Of a DNA stretch of 64,000 nt, positions 47,741 through 61,135 are shown one piece after another (within the stretch, counting starts at the first letter, position 1; each line of letters opens with the position of its first letter). The stretch comes from Paragonimus westermani (taxonomy: Eukaryota; Platyhelminthes; Trematoda; Plagiorchiida; Troglotrematidae). Location: assembly GCA_008508345.1 (NCBI GenBank), contig QNGE01001292.1, forward strand, positions 32,789-96,788, written 5' to 3'. The notes under the pieces are model-generated. The model searched no databases. It worked only from the letters and a program-made list of their open reading frames with translations, and had not been told where the DNA came from. A program made the translations under genes and the position numbers.

Positions 47741-50700
47741 AATACTGTATGCGACACTCAGCACGAACAATAAAGTTATCCTTCTGCGTCGCGTTGCAGA
47801 TGCCGTGTCTGCAGAACGCTATGCTAAACATACGATTAGTTTATGTCAATTTGTTTTGGTCACATGTTGTCCCCGTTATACTAAGCACATCCTGAAATTG
47901 TAGCTAATATTTTTACCTAGTGTCCAAGAATATAAACCTTCGAAGTCAACAATCAATCATCAGTGTGCGCATAACACACTGCAACTACTGGTTTGCGAAT
48001 TCACTATAATTTCAACTAAGTAGATAATGTGTACTTAGTAAAGGGAAAATACGTGTTTTGCCAATAGCATATCAATAACTGTCAGAAATAAATTCTTAAT
48101 AGCACGTGTGTTCACCAAATGAGAACCGGTGGCCGGGTTGTGAATCGTACGATTTTTGCGTTAAAAATGATTTTCTGTCAGTCACTAACATAAAGTACTA
48201 TTTTAATTAAAGGGGGGTAGAGGATTTGCTAATTCAACCAGTCAAGTTATTTTGCTCTGCTATGCTGGTTTTTCTTGCTATATGTCAATTGTGTCAACTT
48301 ATTGTGTCACGACCTTCCTTTGTGACAGTAAAATGAGCTAACATCAGTTGACCCAGGCAATCTCGATAGGTTTAACTAGTTTAATGAGCATTAACTTACG
48401 CAACATGTTTTTGCTTATTCCGAAGGATAAGTGTGGAAATTGTGAAACGTTTAATGGACAAAACTCAGAAAACAGCAACCTGCAAGAAAAACAGAGAAGC
48501 GTATGGCTACAGGTGAACACATTTTTCATTGTGCTGTGGTGCAGTTAGGAGTCCAAGGACTCATTAAATAATTTTCTTGTGAAACACATGAACAACATTT
48601 TTGCTGTGGACTTGGTCAGTGGTACGTGTCACGTTTAAAACGATCGGAAGGATGCCTGATTTGCAAAGTTTATTGTTTGGTCTAGTCATTCAGTATAGAT
48701 CAGGTCATACGGTTTAGACAGTCTGCTTTGTACCGCTGTAGGAGGAGTGTTACCGCATTAGCGTTAGTTTATCACAGTGTTAGGTACTTTTGAGATTCAA
48801 ATCCGGCAAAGCCGTACTGGTTAACGGATTTCATAACTTGGCTACTGAGAAGACTTGGTTACTTGAATAATGTGGGCCCCAACTGAGTAACCCACCTGTT
48901 ATGTTACCTTGAAATAAATGCGGTATAAATGATGGGTTTCCTCCTCATCAGTGGTTACTCACTGACGGCTTTATTATGGCAGGTTTCGAGGTCTCGTTTC
49001 TTAAAACTACATTGCCTATGAAGTCTCAGATAGAGCAGCTGCTTGCGGTTCCTCTTGTTAGGCTACAAATCAGATCCTATCTCAGTCAGGGTGTTACGGG
49101 TCTGATGAACTGTGTGGTCTGACCCGCCCCGGTTTGTCCCCGGTGGAAAAGATCTTTCGATAGAACCACTTGAGTTATACCTCTTTGTCATCTGTAGGAG
49201 GTGGAACAACTCTTCCTCATCAGCCGTTGAAATAACTGTTAACGAATGAATAGCATTTTTGAATGCGCGATAAATGCGTTTACGGGGCGTGAATTACAGT
49301 ATACCGGAAACATCATCAACGCATTTCCATTTGCTTCGTTACGCTGATTATTCTGTCCGCTTTAGGCTCCCTGATGAAGAGGATTGACTCAGCGGAGGTT
49401 CTGCCGTGTCCTAATGTACTTGCATCTGGACGCCAATATTCCGTTTGAATAAGAAATTCAGCGCACAGTGTAGGATTAATTCATTTACTGTGAATAATCG
49501 CGAACAATGTCGGTGACTGCGATGCATTTGCAAACGTACCAAACTGCTCTTTTAACAGATGTTTACCGGCGAATCCACAAGTGATGAATAATGCTGTTAC
49601 TGTCTTAAAATATTGCAAATGATTAATTTTCATGGCTAGTTAAAGAGATTGCTTGCAAAATGTTCATGTGTACAGAGCTTCAATCCATTTGCATCAACAC
49701 CGGTGTCCAAATTAGCCTGTCACCGTTACTCGTTCAAATCTACCACACGAAGGGGTTTGCTGGTTGGGGGCCACGCGTCACATATGGACCGGCCTTAAAA
49801 TCAAACAGGAAGAGAGAATGAAGTTTCTACGTCTCAGATGCAAAAGGGGAACTGACCAGTGGCCACGTATTATGTCGTAGGTGAGTGTTTCACTAACGCT
49901 TTAAACTTATAGTAATTATATCGTAGCCCCATTATGGTTTAGTTGCATTATTTGGAACATGATAGGGAGTCGAATCACAAGAAGTGAAGAGTAGTATACA
50001 GAGTTATCGTCAATTTTGAAACCTTGGAAGGTTGAACAACACAGTTGATAAACGAAAGCTGGTAGATGCATGCAATTCGTGTTGATTCGTCAGTGTCACA
50101 TTGACAACTGTCTCCTCGGTGACATATGCGTTTGTCGACAATTAGCAGACAATTATCTATCTCAAGTTCACATATAACCTTCAGGTTGATATGGAAACTA
50201 CTTAAGCGCTTTTATAGGTTATCTGTTGCTCGTTTGGACTGACAAGATATTAGTGCATCATCCACGTAGCGTTTTTAGTATGCCAAAATCACAACGTCTC
50301 CGGCTAACGTTTACTCAGTCGCCAACGAGTAAAAGTCCACTGAGATGGATCCTAGTGGACTTTCTATGGTCACCTCATTTATTTACCGGTAGCATCCATG
50401 AAGAAGATGGAGACTAACATTTTCAGTGCATAACAATAGAATTTCTCTCAGACTAGCAATAGTTAGAGGCGAAGTAACATAATTCATTTCAAGGAGCTCA
50501 CAACTAATACCAATTGTCTCGTGCAGCGGTACATTCGTGAACGGCAAGTGAACGTCTATGTAACATTCATAACCGACACTGATGCTGTCCAAGTCCTTGT
50601 TCAATTAAAGAGAATTTCCAATGAAATGGGCTTGGAGCTTTCGTTTTATTGAAGATAGAATGGTGATTTACACGCATACCACTTTACGGTGTGGAGAATT

Positions 50701-50940
50701 TGTTAACATAGTACACTTAAGCGGCATTCCAGTCTTGTGTGCACTAGACAGGTCGTGGGGTTGGGATGCAGATGACCCATATGGTTAACTAGTCATGATT
50801 TAGTATCAGGTTACGTTCACCATGACTCCGGTCAACAGACGGTATGCTTCACAAAGTGTGCTTCAAACTAAAAGAACCAGAATATATATAAAAAATGCAA
50901 AAAAATTTAAGCTGTGAGGCAGTCGTTTCAAACAAAGACG

Positions 50941-50953
50941 TGTGTGTGTGTGT
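50941..50953. repeat. (TG)n microsatellite
   Basis: TGTGTGTGTGTGT. Confidence 0.85.
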
Positions 50954-52200
50954 AGAATTTACTGTCATTCTTAGAGAAACCAACAATTTCAGCAAACAGG
51001 TCCAGTGGACAATATCACTGAAGTTGCAGACCGTATGAGACGATTTCTTCAAACTGTCTTACAACCGACTGATTATTCATCTCACTGTTCGATTTAAGAA
51101 ACACTCTCATGTTGTTATAAAGTTAGCACTGGCGAGTCAACATGAACTGCTTGTATCTACCAGGTTTCGTGCTTTAAAGGTTTTGTTCAAAAGTTTTTCT
51201 GAACAGTTTTGCTTGATGGACAGTAAACATTTTTAATGCTTAACCTGAGGTGAATGGAGCAAGAGTAGACCGTTTTTACTTGACTCAATATAAATTTTGG
51301 TGGGATTTACCCTTTTTATTCATCGTTGCCAATCGCCTCATTAGTCCGAATTAGTGTGAAATATCTTTCCGAGTGCCCAACCGATTCTTCTCTATAATGT
51401 GTTTTTGGTTAGCTATTCGCGAAATTTTTACCACACAATCCAGTGTGAATCAATCAAACCGGTCACACTTTCTGCCATAATAAGTTTCCCTCTACCTGTT
51501 CGTTCTATCCGTCGTAGGAAACTGATCGGCCATAGGAGTTTGTCCTCATTCGGCTAACACTTTACAAGTGATAGTGAGTTGCCCAACACTTATTATCTGG
51601 AAGCAAAATCCGGTGACCCTTCATCCCGAGTTCTCAATTTCACTTATACATTACGATTCTTCAATAGTCTAATAATTCAAATTTTGAAGCACGTCATTCA
51701 ACTCAACGTTAATCGACGCAACTGCCACAGGGATGCGAAATTTGTTCGCATTTCTATCGTTTGCCAATGATTTTCTAATGCTGTAGTTTGATGGCTGTGA
51801 GTATCAGCACAAGAATTTATCGGATTACAGGCGATGCATCCAAAAATATTAAACTGTCGCCTTGCAGGTCACATATAGAACTCAACAGCAAACCGAAAAC
51901 CTCAATTTTTCATCTGTACTAAGTGCCCTCAACATTGAATGACACAGAAACGCTTACCACAGCGCAGATCATGTGAATTTCTCGAACACCACTGGAACAA
52001 ATCCTCCCGGCATGCAGTTTGGAAACATTAACAGTTGACGCTAGAGTACGTCTGCTTCAGTAATCTCACTGTTTTCCGCGATTGAGGGCTGTGGGATGAA
52101 ATAATGTGCCCAAGAAACAGCTTTGCAATGCAACGGCGTGGAGGACCTTGAACTTTCAATACAACATTAATCGTGAAACGAATCTGGTTTTCAGACCATT

Positions 52201-55200
52201 GCTAAAGTGACACCTACATATTGCAGCAGCTTATATAAAACGGGGAAGTCACGCCAACGACAGCTTCTAAGTCAGCCTACCGAAAAACACGCCGCCTTCT
52301 GTCTAAACACCCAGTACATCTTTATAAGAAGCCACCTTTTCCTGGACTGCAAAACACTGTCAAGGTTGCACGGTTATCAAATACTACTGTGTAGCGCCGA
52401 CACACACGTAGCCCATGTGTTTGGGACCAAAGTTCCCTTACGTTCGCGAATCGTGCAAAGACAAGGAAATCCCTTTCAAGCTCCATTAAACTTTTTGGCA
52501 TTTCTCGAATTTTTTCACCAAATGTCCCGAATACAATACTCACAACAACGACACAACGCATTTCAGTGAATCGATGGTTCGTCACTGGTTATCCATGTCT
52601 AAACTGGGAAATACTTTTGTAACTGTCATCAAAAACCGAATGCGTGGTTCCTCTACGACTCATCTGTAAACGACCGAACTCAGCTGTTCATCACTCCCGT
52701 ACATCGTGATTCAGCACTGTCCAAAAATCGCACAACAGTTTCTGTCTTCAGAAACATCCTTCCATGAAAAATGGTAACAACCACGCTTTTATCCATGCAA
52801 CCCATAATCGCGTTTACATCGCCAATCATGAACGATTCTGTTCATGCTGATGGCTGTCTCCGATCAACAGCAGACGAATAACTTTTAACGCTATTCGGCA
52901 AAAACTGTAATTCATACCGCAAGTCGACCAGACGAAGTGGAGTCCACCACATCCCGAAAATGTACGACAGTTTTCTAAAAACGAATTCATGTTATTACCA
53001 TTGACAAATACTCAGGCAGTTCTCATTGACACTTGCATCAGGGCTCACAAATGTTCTTCACCAAGTTGGTAGCTCTCTTTCCCCAACAACGGGTGATACA
53101 CATTCGAGACCAAGCGGCATGAACGAAGCTGACATGGCCAACTTAGCTCTTGGTCACGACAGCCAGGACGCAAACAACCGACTACCTGAAACACGATGGA
53201 CTGCACGAAATGATCAGCATCAGTATTTTCACTGTAGCAAGATGAGCGATTTTCGTCGTAGAACAACCAAGTCGATATGTGATCCATGTGTCCTAACTTT
53301 ATGACACCTACCACGGCAAAAATGATGTGCAAAATCCTTCCATCTAACCCACGAAAAAACGTTGGATACGGTCGCATTGTATGTAAAATCTTCATAAGCC
53401 TTGCAAAGACATGACTTTCACACTCCTTGACAATGATATTAAACACATCACATTTACACCGAAACTGAAAGGAAAAAGTAAGCGAGAAGTTTTCTATTCG
53501 AAATGTTCTGTGGCACTGTGATCACTTGTTTCTTATCCGGAAAGTCAGCGGCGACCAGTCGCCCGCGCTGGATGCAGAAAACCCAATTCCCTCTGACCTA
53601 GCTAGGTATCATCCATTTCTGCTCTCCGTACCCTAAATGTTTCGGTTTAAAACGCTAACATCCAAAATATCAATCACGATGACTATATCCTTTGCACCTT
53701 TTTCATACATCCACCACATGTGTATTTCATTTTGCATGATTCAGATTTTCTGCCGACTAGTTCTTAAGCGTTTGCATTCCAGACTTTTGCAGGAAAGACA
53801 CCAATGATAGGTTCTTCACCGTGAAATCTTTCTCGAAGAGTTGTTCATTCACACAGCACCCTGCTTTCTACTTTCACTAGCTAAGGGTCAGGTTCGAAGA
53901 CTGTAATCCGCATTATCCAGAACTGTTCACTAGAGTCGAAAGTGACCACAATGTCCCATTATTCTTAGTTGAAAATTTTAGGAAAGGTTCTATTCGTTGA
54001 ACGTCCAGCCCTTTTATCCTATGGGAGCCAATGGGAGTCTCTCGTCCTCAACCGTTGATTGCTGCTCCCAACGAACCCTCTGGATTTTCACACGATTGCC
54101 TTTATTCATTCAAAATTGTGTACTATGTAATGTAGACCGATGACCTTGTCTTGTACGTTGGTTAAACAGCTGCCTTGGAGACTCGATTGGAGGGTATTCA
54201 AAAAGGTCTGCTTGGATCAGGATTGTTCCCGGAATCACTGAAAACATTCTGCGCATGCAAATTTGCTGGCGGACATCGAAAGACGAATATTCTCGTCGAT
54301 AATCTGATTAGTTCCACCATTACTATCAATAGCGCTCAAACTTCGCCACGAAAGACTGCACCTAGCTAAGATTAAGTATGAAAAGTACACAGGGAATTGT
54401 TTATTTCAAACTACGAGCAAGGTTTTAAAAGTAACCAAGAAAGTCGCAATTTGTTCTTCGAAGTGAAGCGTTTACACAGCAATCACATTACGGTTTTTGA
54501 CTGCTGGAATCGCGCACGGCTTTCCTGACTGACCAATAGCGCCGGAGTAATCAGGACACGCATGATTGGTTGCACTCAGGATGAATCGATAAACGGACCC
54601 TAAATAATAGCGTATTGTGGGAATCGAAAAGCTGACCTTGGGAGCTATATGACCATCGAAATATTAGGTATGCTCATCACGTAGGACTAAAGATTACGAA
54701 GATAGCTACCAAAGACATGATAGTGAATAGCCAGACAATCGTAAACTCAAAACAGCGATCAAAGCTTCTCCGCTAACGGCTAATCTCCGCGTCACTAAGC
54801 GTGTTGCATGAGAGAACGCTGAAGTCACTGAACCCCACGGTTAAAGAGGCAAAGTGCACTTGGATCAGTCTCCCAGTACAAAAGTTAGTCTTCTTTAAAG
54901 CTGCCGTGAGCTTCCTAATACCAGCTGTGTACACCTCACGGAGGCAGTGTGCAGTTTACTTGACAGCGATGGTCGCTTAGCTCCCCAATGCACAAGATCT
55001 TGAGGGATTACTATGGTTAGATGAAATACGAATTTTATGTTAACAGGTATTAACTTATTAGAAAGTGGTGTAGAAGCGCACGTAGCCGTTTGCCATCCAC
55101 GCCGAACCTACTCGTCGGTGCGAGTGAGCCAGAAAGCGTGAAGCTTCTCAAAAGTACACAACATTTCCAAACTCCCCACAGAGATCAGAACGGCTAGTTC

Positions 55201-58200
55201 ACAAGGTTTAACTTCACGATAGTTATCCTAAACAGTTATGAATTTCTTCACCCTGTTTCACATTAGAACTTTACGTTCATAAAACAAAACTTGGTGATTT
55301 ATGTTTCGACTCCCACAAAGCTTCGCCGAAAAGCACATGAAACTGAAATGAGGAAAATTAACCTGTAATCCACCAAAAGTAACCGCGACGGTATATCTAT
55401 CAACCGCATTCACTCCCCATAACTCTACTACACTTCACGAATCGGCGTCGATAAGTTTTTGTTGTTTGAATTTTCTTTTAAGCAACAACGAAGTACCTCC
55501 ATCTTGGCGACCATTATCGTAGATGGGTAGCATAAACCGTAACTTATATCTTGTGTCGTTCGCAATTAGTGTTTCTTACTATCTGGTCCGCGGTCCCAGG
55601 TAAAATTATTGTGTCACTACCGATAACCAAGACACATTAGAAATATGTTTAAGTTATAAATTAAGTTGACCACATCCAGTAGAGACAGTGGAAGAAAATG
55701 GTCAAAATTTTAAGTGAAAAACTCGTGAATTGGGTGAGGTAAACAAATACAGAGATATGAGGAGCCACAAGTTTGAAGTACACATGTAGATAGCGTATTT
55801 TCAATAGTGACCAGGTCTGAAAGGTGATTAGTAAAATAACAATGAAATATCTCAACGGGACGGTCAAAGCCCATAGCGGATAAATCATGGACAACACGAA
55901 AGACTGAACGAGTTATTACACAACGGAATGAAGCCAGTGGGCGAGAAATGGTAGGTGAATATCCACTACGGATATCATCGGTCAATCGCAAAGAACCGGT
56001 TGGAAATGCACATGACCTTCGGAAGAAAATATCATCACGTTGTGAGCTGGAATTTCAGTTAGTAAACACAAGTGTGCGAGTGGCGTCGGACTGTGCAAAT
56101 GTGACTGTAATGCTATTGCAATAAATGACTACACAATATTCACTCAGGGACCGTAAGATGCATTACACACGTCGTTCTTTGGCGATATTTTACCATGTTT
56201 GTATCAGCCATTTCTTTGACAAACGAAAGTGTTACTGGAAAGGATTAGGCTAGATTTTGCTTCATTAGAATTCACAAAATAAACGAGACAAACGTGTTTG
56301 GACTTAATGGTGACGAGACTGTACACCCAGCTCATGAGACGTTGTTATGACACGGATTACTGGGGAGTGTTCGTGTCGTAGCAATTCATTAGTTGTACAC
56401 ATCAGTTTTGCAGACTCTCTTTCAGTAAATTCAGTATGTAGACAACCAAATCTTTAAAAATTACACGCCAGCACAACTGACATGGTGGTTGAGGAGTTTG
56501 TACATCCTGTATTTTGTTTGTTTGGAAATCCATTAAGAACCATTAACTGCACACGGTTTCACGAAATGAACTGAAGCCTGACCACTCTGAAATCTCAACA
56601 TTCACAGGGAAATAACCATGATTGGGGATGTACTCCGTATGACAAAAAGTTGGTTTGCCGGAAGTTCTACAGTTCATATAGAAGCAGAAGCGTAAAATAA
56701 AACTGAGTGTTTCTGTACACGAACAAACAAGTCAATATCTTGATTACCATCTAATGTGGTCAGAGTGCACCGTCTAAATAAAGAAACTAAGAACGTTTAT
56801 GATAGGCGTTTCTATCAGGCCAAGACCTCTTCACCGTCGCAGATATAGACTAGGTATCAGGTTGTTGTCGAACAGCGTTTCTCATCATAGTCCCGAGCAA
56901 ACTTCCATTGGTGAGTCTGGGAAATGTAAACTGAAGCTATAATAAGCAACACTTCATGTTTCTCTGATTCATCGGTGCATCACTACTCTTTCTATACTGG
57001 GATCATTACAGTATTTATCTCACAATTCTCTCGAAAATATTCAGTCAGATTGTTAATTTGACTGTTGAATCACGTCTCATTGCCTTGCGGATTCTTTTAA
57101 CTCTCCTGGTTTGATTTTGATGAGATTGTCAGTTGTTAACTTCGCTTACGCGAGCAATAACTCTGGATCTCCCAAGTCAGTCGTTAGTTCAGGAATACAC
57201 AGTTTCATGTGTCAGAATGCCGAAATCATCTGGTTTCCAGTGACGTTCATCCGTTTATCTATAGCGGAACGTGAACAAAACGAGTACGCCATGAATTTCA
57301 ATTTGCACGGTTTGGTCACGTGACATTACGCGATTGGTAGCCTGCTGGGAAGATGACCCAACAATTACAGGCATACCTGGCTCTCATGTAAACTAACCTC
57401 AAACCAGCGACTAAATTTGCCAGAACAACCGCTAAAGTTAGCCTGGCAATCTAAAATGAATGTCTGTTACTCTTACTGTTGTCGATCTTTTTTGCAGCTA
57501 AATATTCTTCATATAAAACATACAAAAATTTGGATTCCTGCTTCCAAATAAGACTTGTTTGCTTATCGACAAACAACTTTTTGATCTGGTAATGAGGTAC
57601 CTGAAGCTAAACGATCGAACAACCGTACCGTCGCTTATCGGCACAATCCACAAGCATTTTCGCGCTCATTGTTTGGATCGTGAACGCGGGCACTCAAATG
57701 ATTGCGTGGCCCACCGGATAAAGTAGTCGTAAGACAGCTCCTAGTGTAAATTTCAATGAGCCTGGAGTCTCTGAAAAACATGTGCGGAGTCGGCACTTAA
57801 TGATTCGAATTTCGGGAAATTACCAAAGCTGTTCCGTCAAGCTTATAGATTAACCGTACAACCCTCTCCAGTTAACGGGAGGCCATGGCCAGTGCGTCAG
57901 CTGACCCCGCGGACAGAATTCCCCCATAGAGTGAAAAGGCAGTGCTGGCACACGAGGTTCATCCACTTGCCCTTGGCAGTATGGTTTCTCACAAAGTAAC
58001 AAGCTCCGATTATTTACCTCCTCTGCAGCTGGAACAGCATTTCTGACTGCCTCCAATGATGAAATAAACTTAGTGAGTTCAATTTGAAGTTCTCAGCTCT
58101 AATGTTTTAATATCGTCCTGCCTCATATAGTGCGAGGGACTACGCATGTTTAGTGGTAGTCCAATAAACTGTTTCGGAGTACGTCTGCGAAACCTAACGG

Positions 58201-59747
58201 GATTTTGGATGTGGAATTGAAGAAAACATCAGTCACACAGGAGTTAAACAACATAAGGGCATAATAGATTGAAACGTTGTTGAAATTTGTGAACGGTTAA
58301 GACATTCGGCGTTCAGTAAAATAGAACACTGAATTAATATTTCATCTCAAGGGGCGCCACAACTTTTTGCTTTTATCAAAGCCTCGCACTTAAGTTGGTT
58401 CTAACAACAGAATAAGGAGAATACCGTTACTCATTTTGGTTATGATCATCCGAGCAGTCCCTTCGTTGCATCAGTTTACTATTTGTTAAAATTGAATCAT
58501 AGAAGAAAACCGTGAGAAGCATTTGCTTACGATAACTAATCGCTGGATCAGTAGTCACGTAGAGTATGCTAAACCTTAACTTTGTGTTAACAAGAAAAAC
58601 ATGCTTAGCAGAATACCATGAAATCACATCGTACGTGATGGAGCTATAATTATCTGTAAGCCAGTCAGTCAGAGAGCAAATCACCGACGATGATAACTAG
58701 TTTGTAACTTCCCCCCAACGTTACGTCACAGAGTTATCTGCTGGAGTGTGAATGGTCATGCAGAGAGATCATGACCGTTGACCATAACGACTGCGGTGCT
58801 TTCAGAAATTTTTCATGTAAACACAAAACCGAATTGCGTAATCGGAAGGGGATTGATTCAGTAATAGTCAACATCTGCTATTTGAACACTGTGAAATGGA
58901 TGCCCGGAAATTTTTAGACAAAACGGAACGCCTGAGCGGGTTCAAACTGATGGTCATTTTCGTCTTAATTTGCGACGACTGTACCGTTTGTAGATTCAGT
59001 CGAACAAGTCCCGAGGAAGACTAAATGATGCGGTAGCCAAAGATTGGATACACAAGCATGGATTGGTTGCAGTTCACTTTTCAGACTGAATTTCTGTAGA
59101 GGATGCGGTGAAGTAGCTGTGTGATTTTGCCACTGGGAATGTGGGCCTGACTGCTTGATAAAATCGATGTTTGAGCGCCTGTTGCAATACTATTCTTAAC
59201 TGGAAGGCGGATAGGTACAACATTCTTTTTCTTCATGGTAATCAGATATTGCTGCTTAGTTGCGGTCATGTTCTGAGCTGTAAAATGATCCAGATAATCG
59301 TTTTCTCGTAACACACTGGTGACCATCTCTAGTTCCTGGTCTAGTGTGTCTGCTAGTCAAAGTTTCATAGGTGCACTTGTCAGGCAGATGATTTGATTTC
59401 ATTGTTGCTTCAGCGGCACAGAACCATTAAGACTTGCATGTTACTCGGTCCGTGTTGCCTTAACTTTGTTGAACCTAAACAGTTACTTTGGTCTGATGAT
59501 GAATTATCAGGAGCAATTATTCACCACCGTTTTCTTTCATAAATCACTTAAAATGACGACGTAGACATATGACTACTCCAAAGTTGCACCGTTTTAACAG
59601 CTGTTTCGTCATCCGCTGTGACTGGGCAAGCGGTTACATTTGTCAGCCACCTCTTGCATTCACTTCTGCAGTGAAAGCTTCTCTCTTTGATTAGAGTTAC
59701 TAGAAATTAGCTTTGAGGTAGTGCAAGAAAGTATTAGGCAATAAGGA
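52201..59747. other. Non-coding stretch, partly C-rich on the plus strand
   Basis: No recognisable gene. Between about 52200 and 54000 the plus strand looks richer in C than G. Open frames there (52207-52569 plus, 52322-52585 minus, 53026-53304 plus, 53045-53446 minus) overlap on both strands and cannot all be real; none resembles a known protein. A GC-rich minus-strand open frame at 57850-58056 is likewise unassigned. Confidence 0.35.
59743..59747. repeat. Target-site duplication, left (AAGGA)
   Basis: AAGGA directly before the LTR start, identical to 60156-60160. Confidence 0.8.
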
Positions 59748-59916
59748 TGTTAGGAGAAGCACTTTTTCCTGAAAAACACTCGCCATATTTCCCAAGGGAA
59801 ATAGATGCTTCTCTTTTGAGAACTCGAATGTCCGCCATCATTCTGGATGATTCAAGTTCGCGCGCTTGTTTCTGATTGGTCCGCTCAGTGTCCTAGGATC
59901 AAGGCCACCGAAAACT

Positions 59917-59924
59917 TATAAATA
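59917..59924 (+). promoter_or_regulatory. LTR TATA box
   Basis: TATAAATA inside the solo LTR, 43 bases before its AATAAA. Confidence 0.6.
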
Positions 59925-59966
59925 CAGCCGTTTTGAGCCACTGTTTTGCCTTCGGGCTGAGCAGCA

Positions 59967-59972
59967 AATAAA
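59967..59972 (+). terminator. LTR polyadenylation signal
   Basis: AATAAA inside the solo LTR, followed by a TTTTCTTTTCTTG stretch that could be the downstream element. Confidence 0.6.
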
Positions 59973-60155
59973 GCTCGTTTGAAGACCCTCTTTTCTTTTC
60001 TTGTTGGGGGGTTCTAAGTTGCGAGAGTTAGGTCCGATTACTTGCATTCCGATTATTCGTATCGTTTGCGATATCGTTGCGTTTCATTCGTCATCGAGGT
60101 ACTACTCGCGGTCTTCCTGTCCGTTCTTGCCTTCCTCTCTCAGGGGGTCGTAACA

Positions 60156-60160
60156 AAGGA
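60156..60160. repeat. Target-site duplication, right (AAGGA)
   Basis: AAGGA directly after the LTR end. Confidence 0.8.
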
Positions 60161-60244
60161 GGACTCCTGAAAAGCTAACTTCAACAGGTGTACACTTTGT
60201 GTGATGCCAAAACAGAAATGGGCTAATTAAACGGCTTTCCTAAA

Positions 60245-60725
60245 TGCTGAAGCTTCCATCAAACGTGGGTGGTGTTCAGTTTAAAACGATTAAAAACCGC
60301 GAACTTATAATAATGAAGTAAAACGGATGCGGTCGCGAGTGTACTGCAAAATTACACTGTGAGCATCAGAGAGCTGGACCTGGATGTCAAAGTTAATGTC
60401 GAAAGGATCGTGGACGACACTTCATGTGACCGTCGCGAATTCTTGGGCGTGTCGTATGAAGTGTGTGATACACAGCTGAATAAGGAGTATGAATTGAATT
60501 TAAGGAGTTCGGTTTTGAAACGGACATAATCCATATTAGATCATAGATATCATATTCAGATGAGCCAATTCGGCAGACTCACTTCGTGAGGAAGCATGAG
60601 ACTCGAATTTTGCTCACATTAGTGTATATCCCTGTTCGAACCGGGATTTGCATTAAAAATGCAAGAACTGCAATCGAATGTGGGTGGTGTTACATTTGAA
60701 GTAGTCTGCATCTCATCAATTTAGT
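60245..60725. repeat. SINE-derived cluster, part 1
   Basis: Block X starts (AACGTGGGTGGTGTTCA and AATGTGGGTGGTGTTACATT) occur at about 60262-60300 and 60677-60715 on the plus strand. Between them, at 60585-60660, a minus-strand ribozyme-body remnant reads CAC-TAAT-GTG, AGCAAAA, TTCGA and GTC, with the CUGANGA core deleted. The pieces are in mixed orientation, which suggests nested or rearranged insertions. Confidence 0.45.
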
Positions 60726-60934
60726 CAAAACTGTATATACTGCACAGCCAGTCCGACAAAAACTTTGACGTCAACATAAGTAAGAATTTCCTCATCACGT
60801 CTTTATCGATCGGAGTAAACAAAACCATTCTGTCCACTCTGTTATCGAAACGATCGGGCAGTTTGAAACTAATCACATGAAGTAGTGTTTAGGCGTTTGA
60901 GAATGATCATCCAGTCATAACTAGTACAAGGTTA

Positions 60935-61135
60935 ATACTGTTGTGGTTAGCACGCTAGTTTCATAAACATGAAGGTCGAATTGTACAGTACGGCGAGGAC
61001 AAAGATATGTGCCACTGGTGAACTCTCATAAGCGCAAAATTCGAGTTTAGCGCTCCTGTTCAAACTGGGCCGGCCAAATTGATTCATCCGAATATTAAGA
61101 CTATGAACAAGTATGGGTGATGTCCGATTCGGATA
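60935..61135 (+). mobile_element. Hammerhead SINE, copy with head, body and X start
   Basis: The head is degraded (GTTGTGGTTAGCACG as box A, GGTCGAATTG as box B). The body has GTGCCA, CTGGTGA in the core slot (61015-61021), a CTCTCATAAG hairpin region, GCAAAA in place of GAAA, and TTCGAGTT. Block X follows at about 61105 (AGTATGGGTGATGTCCGA). Core residues A6 and G12 are changed, so the ribozyme should be dead. Confidence 0.5.

Larger units (their letters stand above)
46271..52200. other. Non-coding stretch
   Basis: No gene recognised. It contains (AT)n at 47723-47740 and (TG)n at 50941-50953. A box B-like AGATTCAAATCC at about 48793 lacks the rest of a SINE. Confidence 0.4.
59748..60155 (+). 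mobile_element. Solo LTR of an LTR retrotransposon (408 bp)
   Basis: The element begins TGTTAGGAG and ends GTCGTAACA, so its ends are the inverted pair TGTTA/TAACA with the canonical TG...CA. It is flanked by perfect 5-bp direct repeats, AAGGA. Inside, the order TATAAATA (59917-59924), AATAAA (59967-59972) and a T-rich stretch fits a promoter followed by a short R region and U5 on the plus strand. No gag or pol sequence lies on either side. A solo LTR left by recombination between the two LTRs of a full element is the simplest reading. A 5-bp duplication fits Ty3/gypsy or BEL/Pao elements, and I cannot choose between them. Confidence 0.88.

Noticed and set aside
52207..53446. Gene spanning the open frames on both strands
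   Set aside because: Four frames overlap on opposite strands, none with a domain or consistent splice sites.
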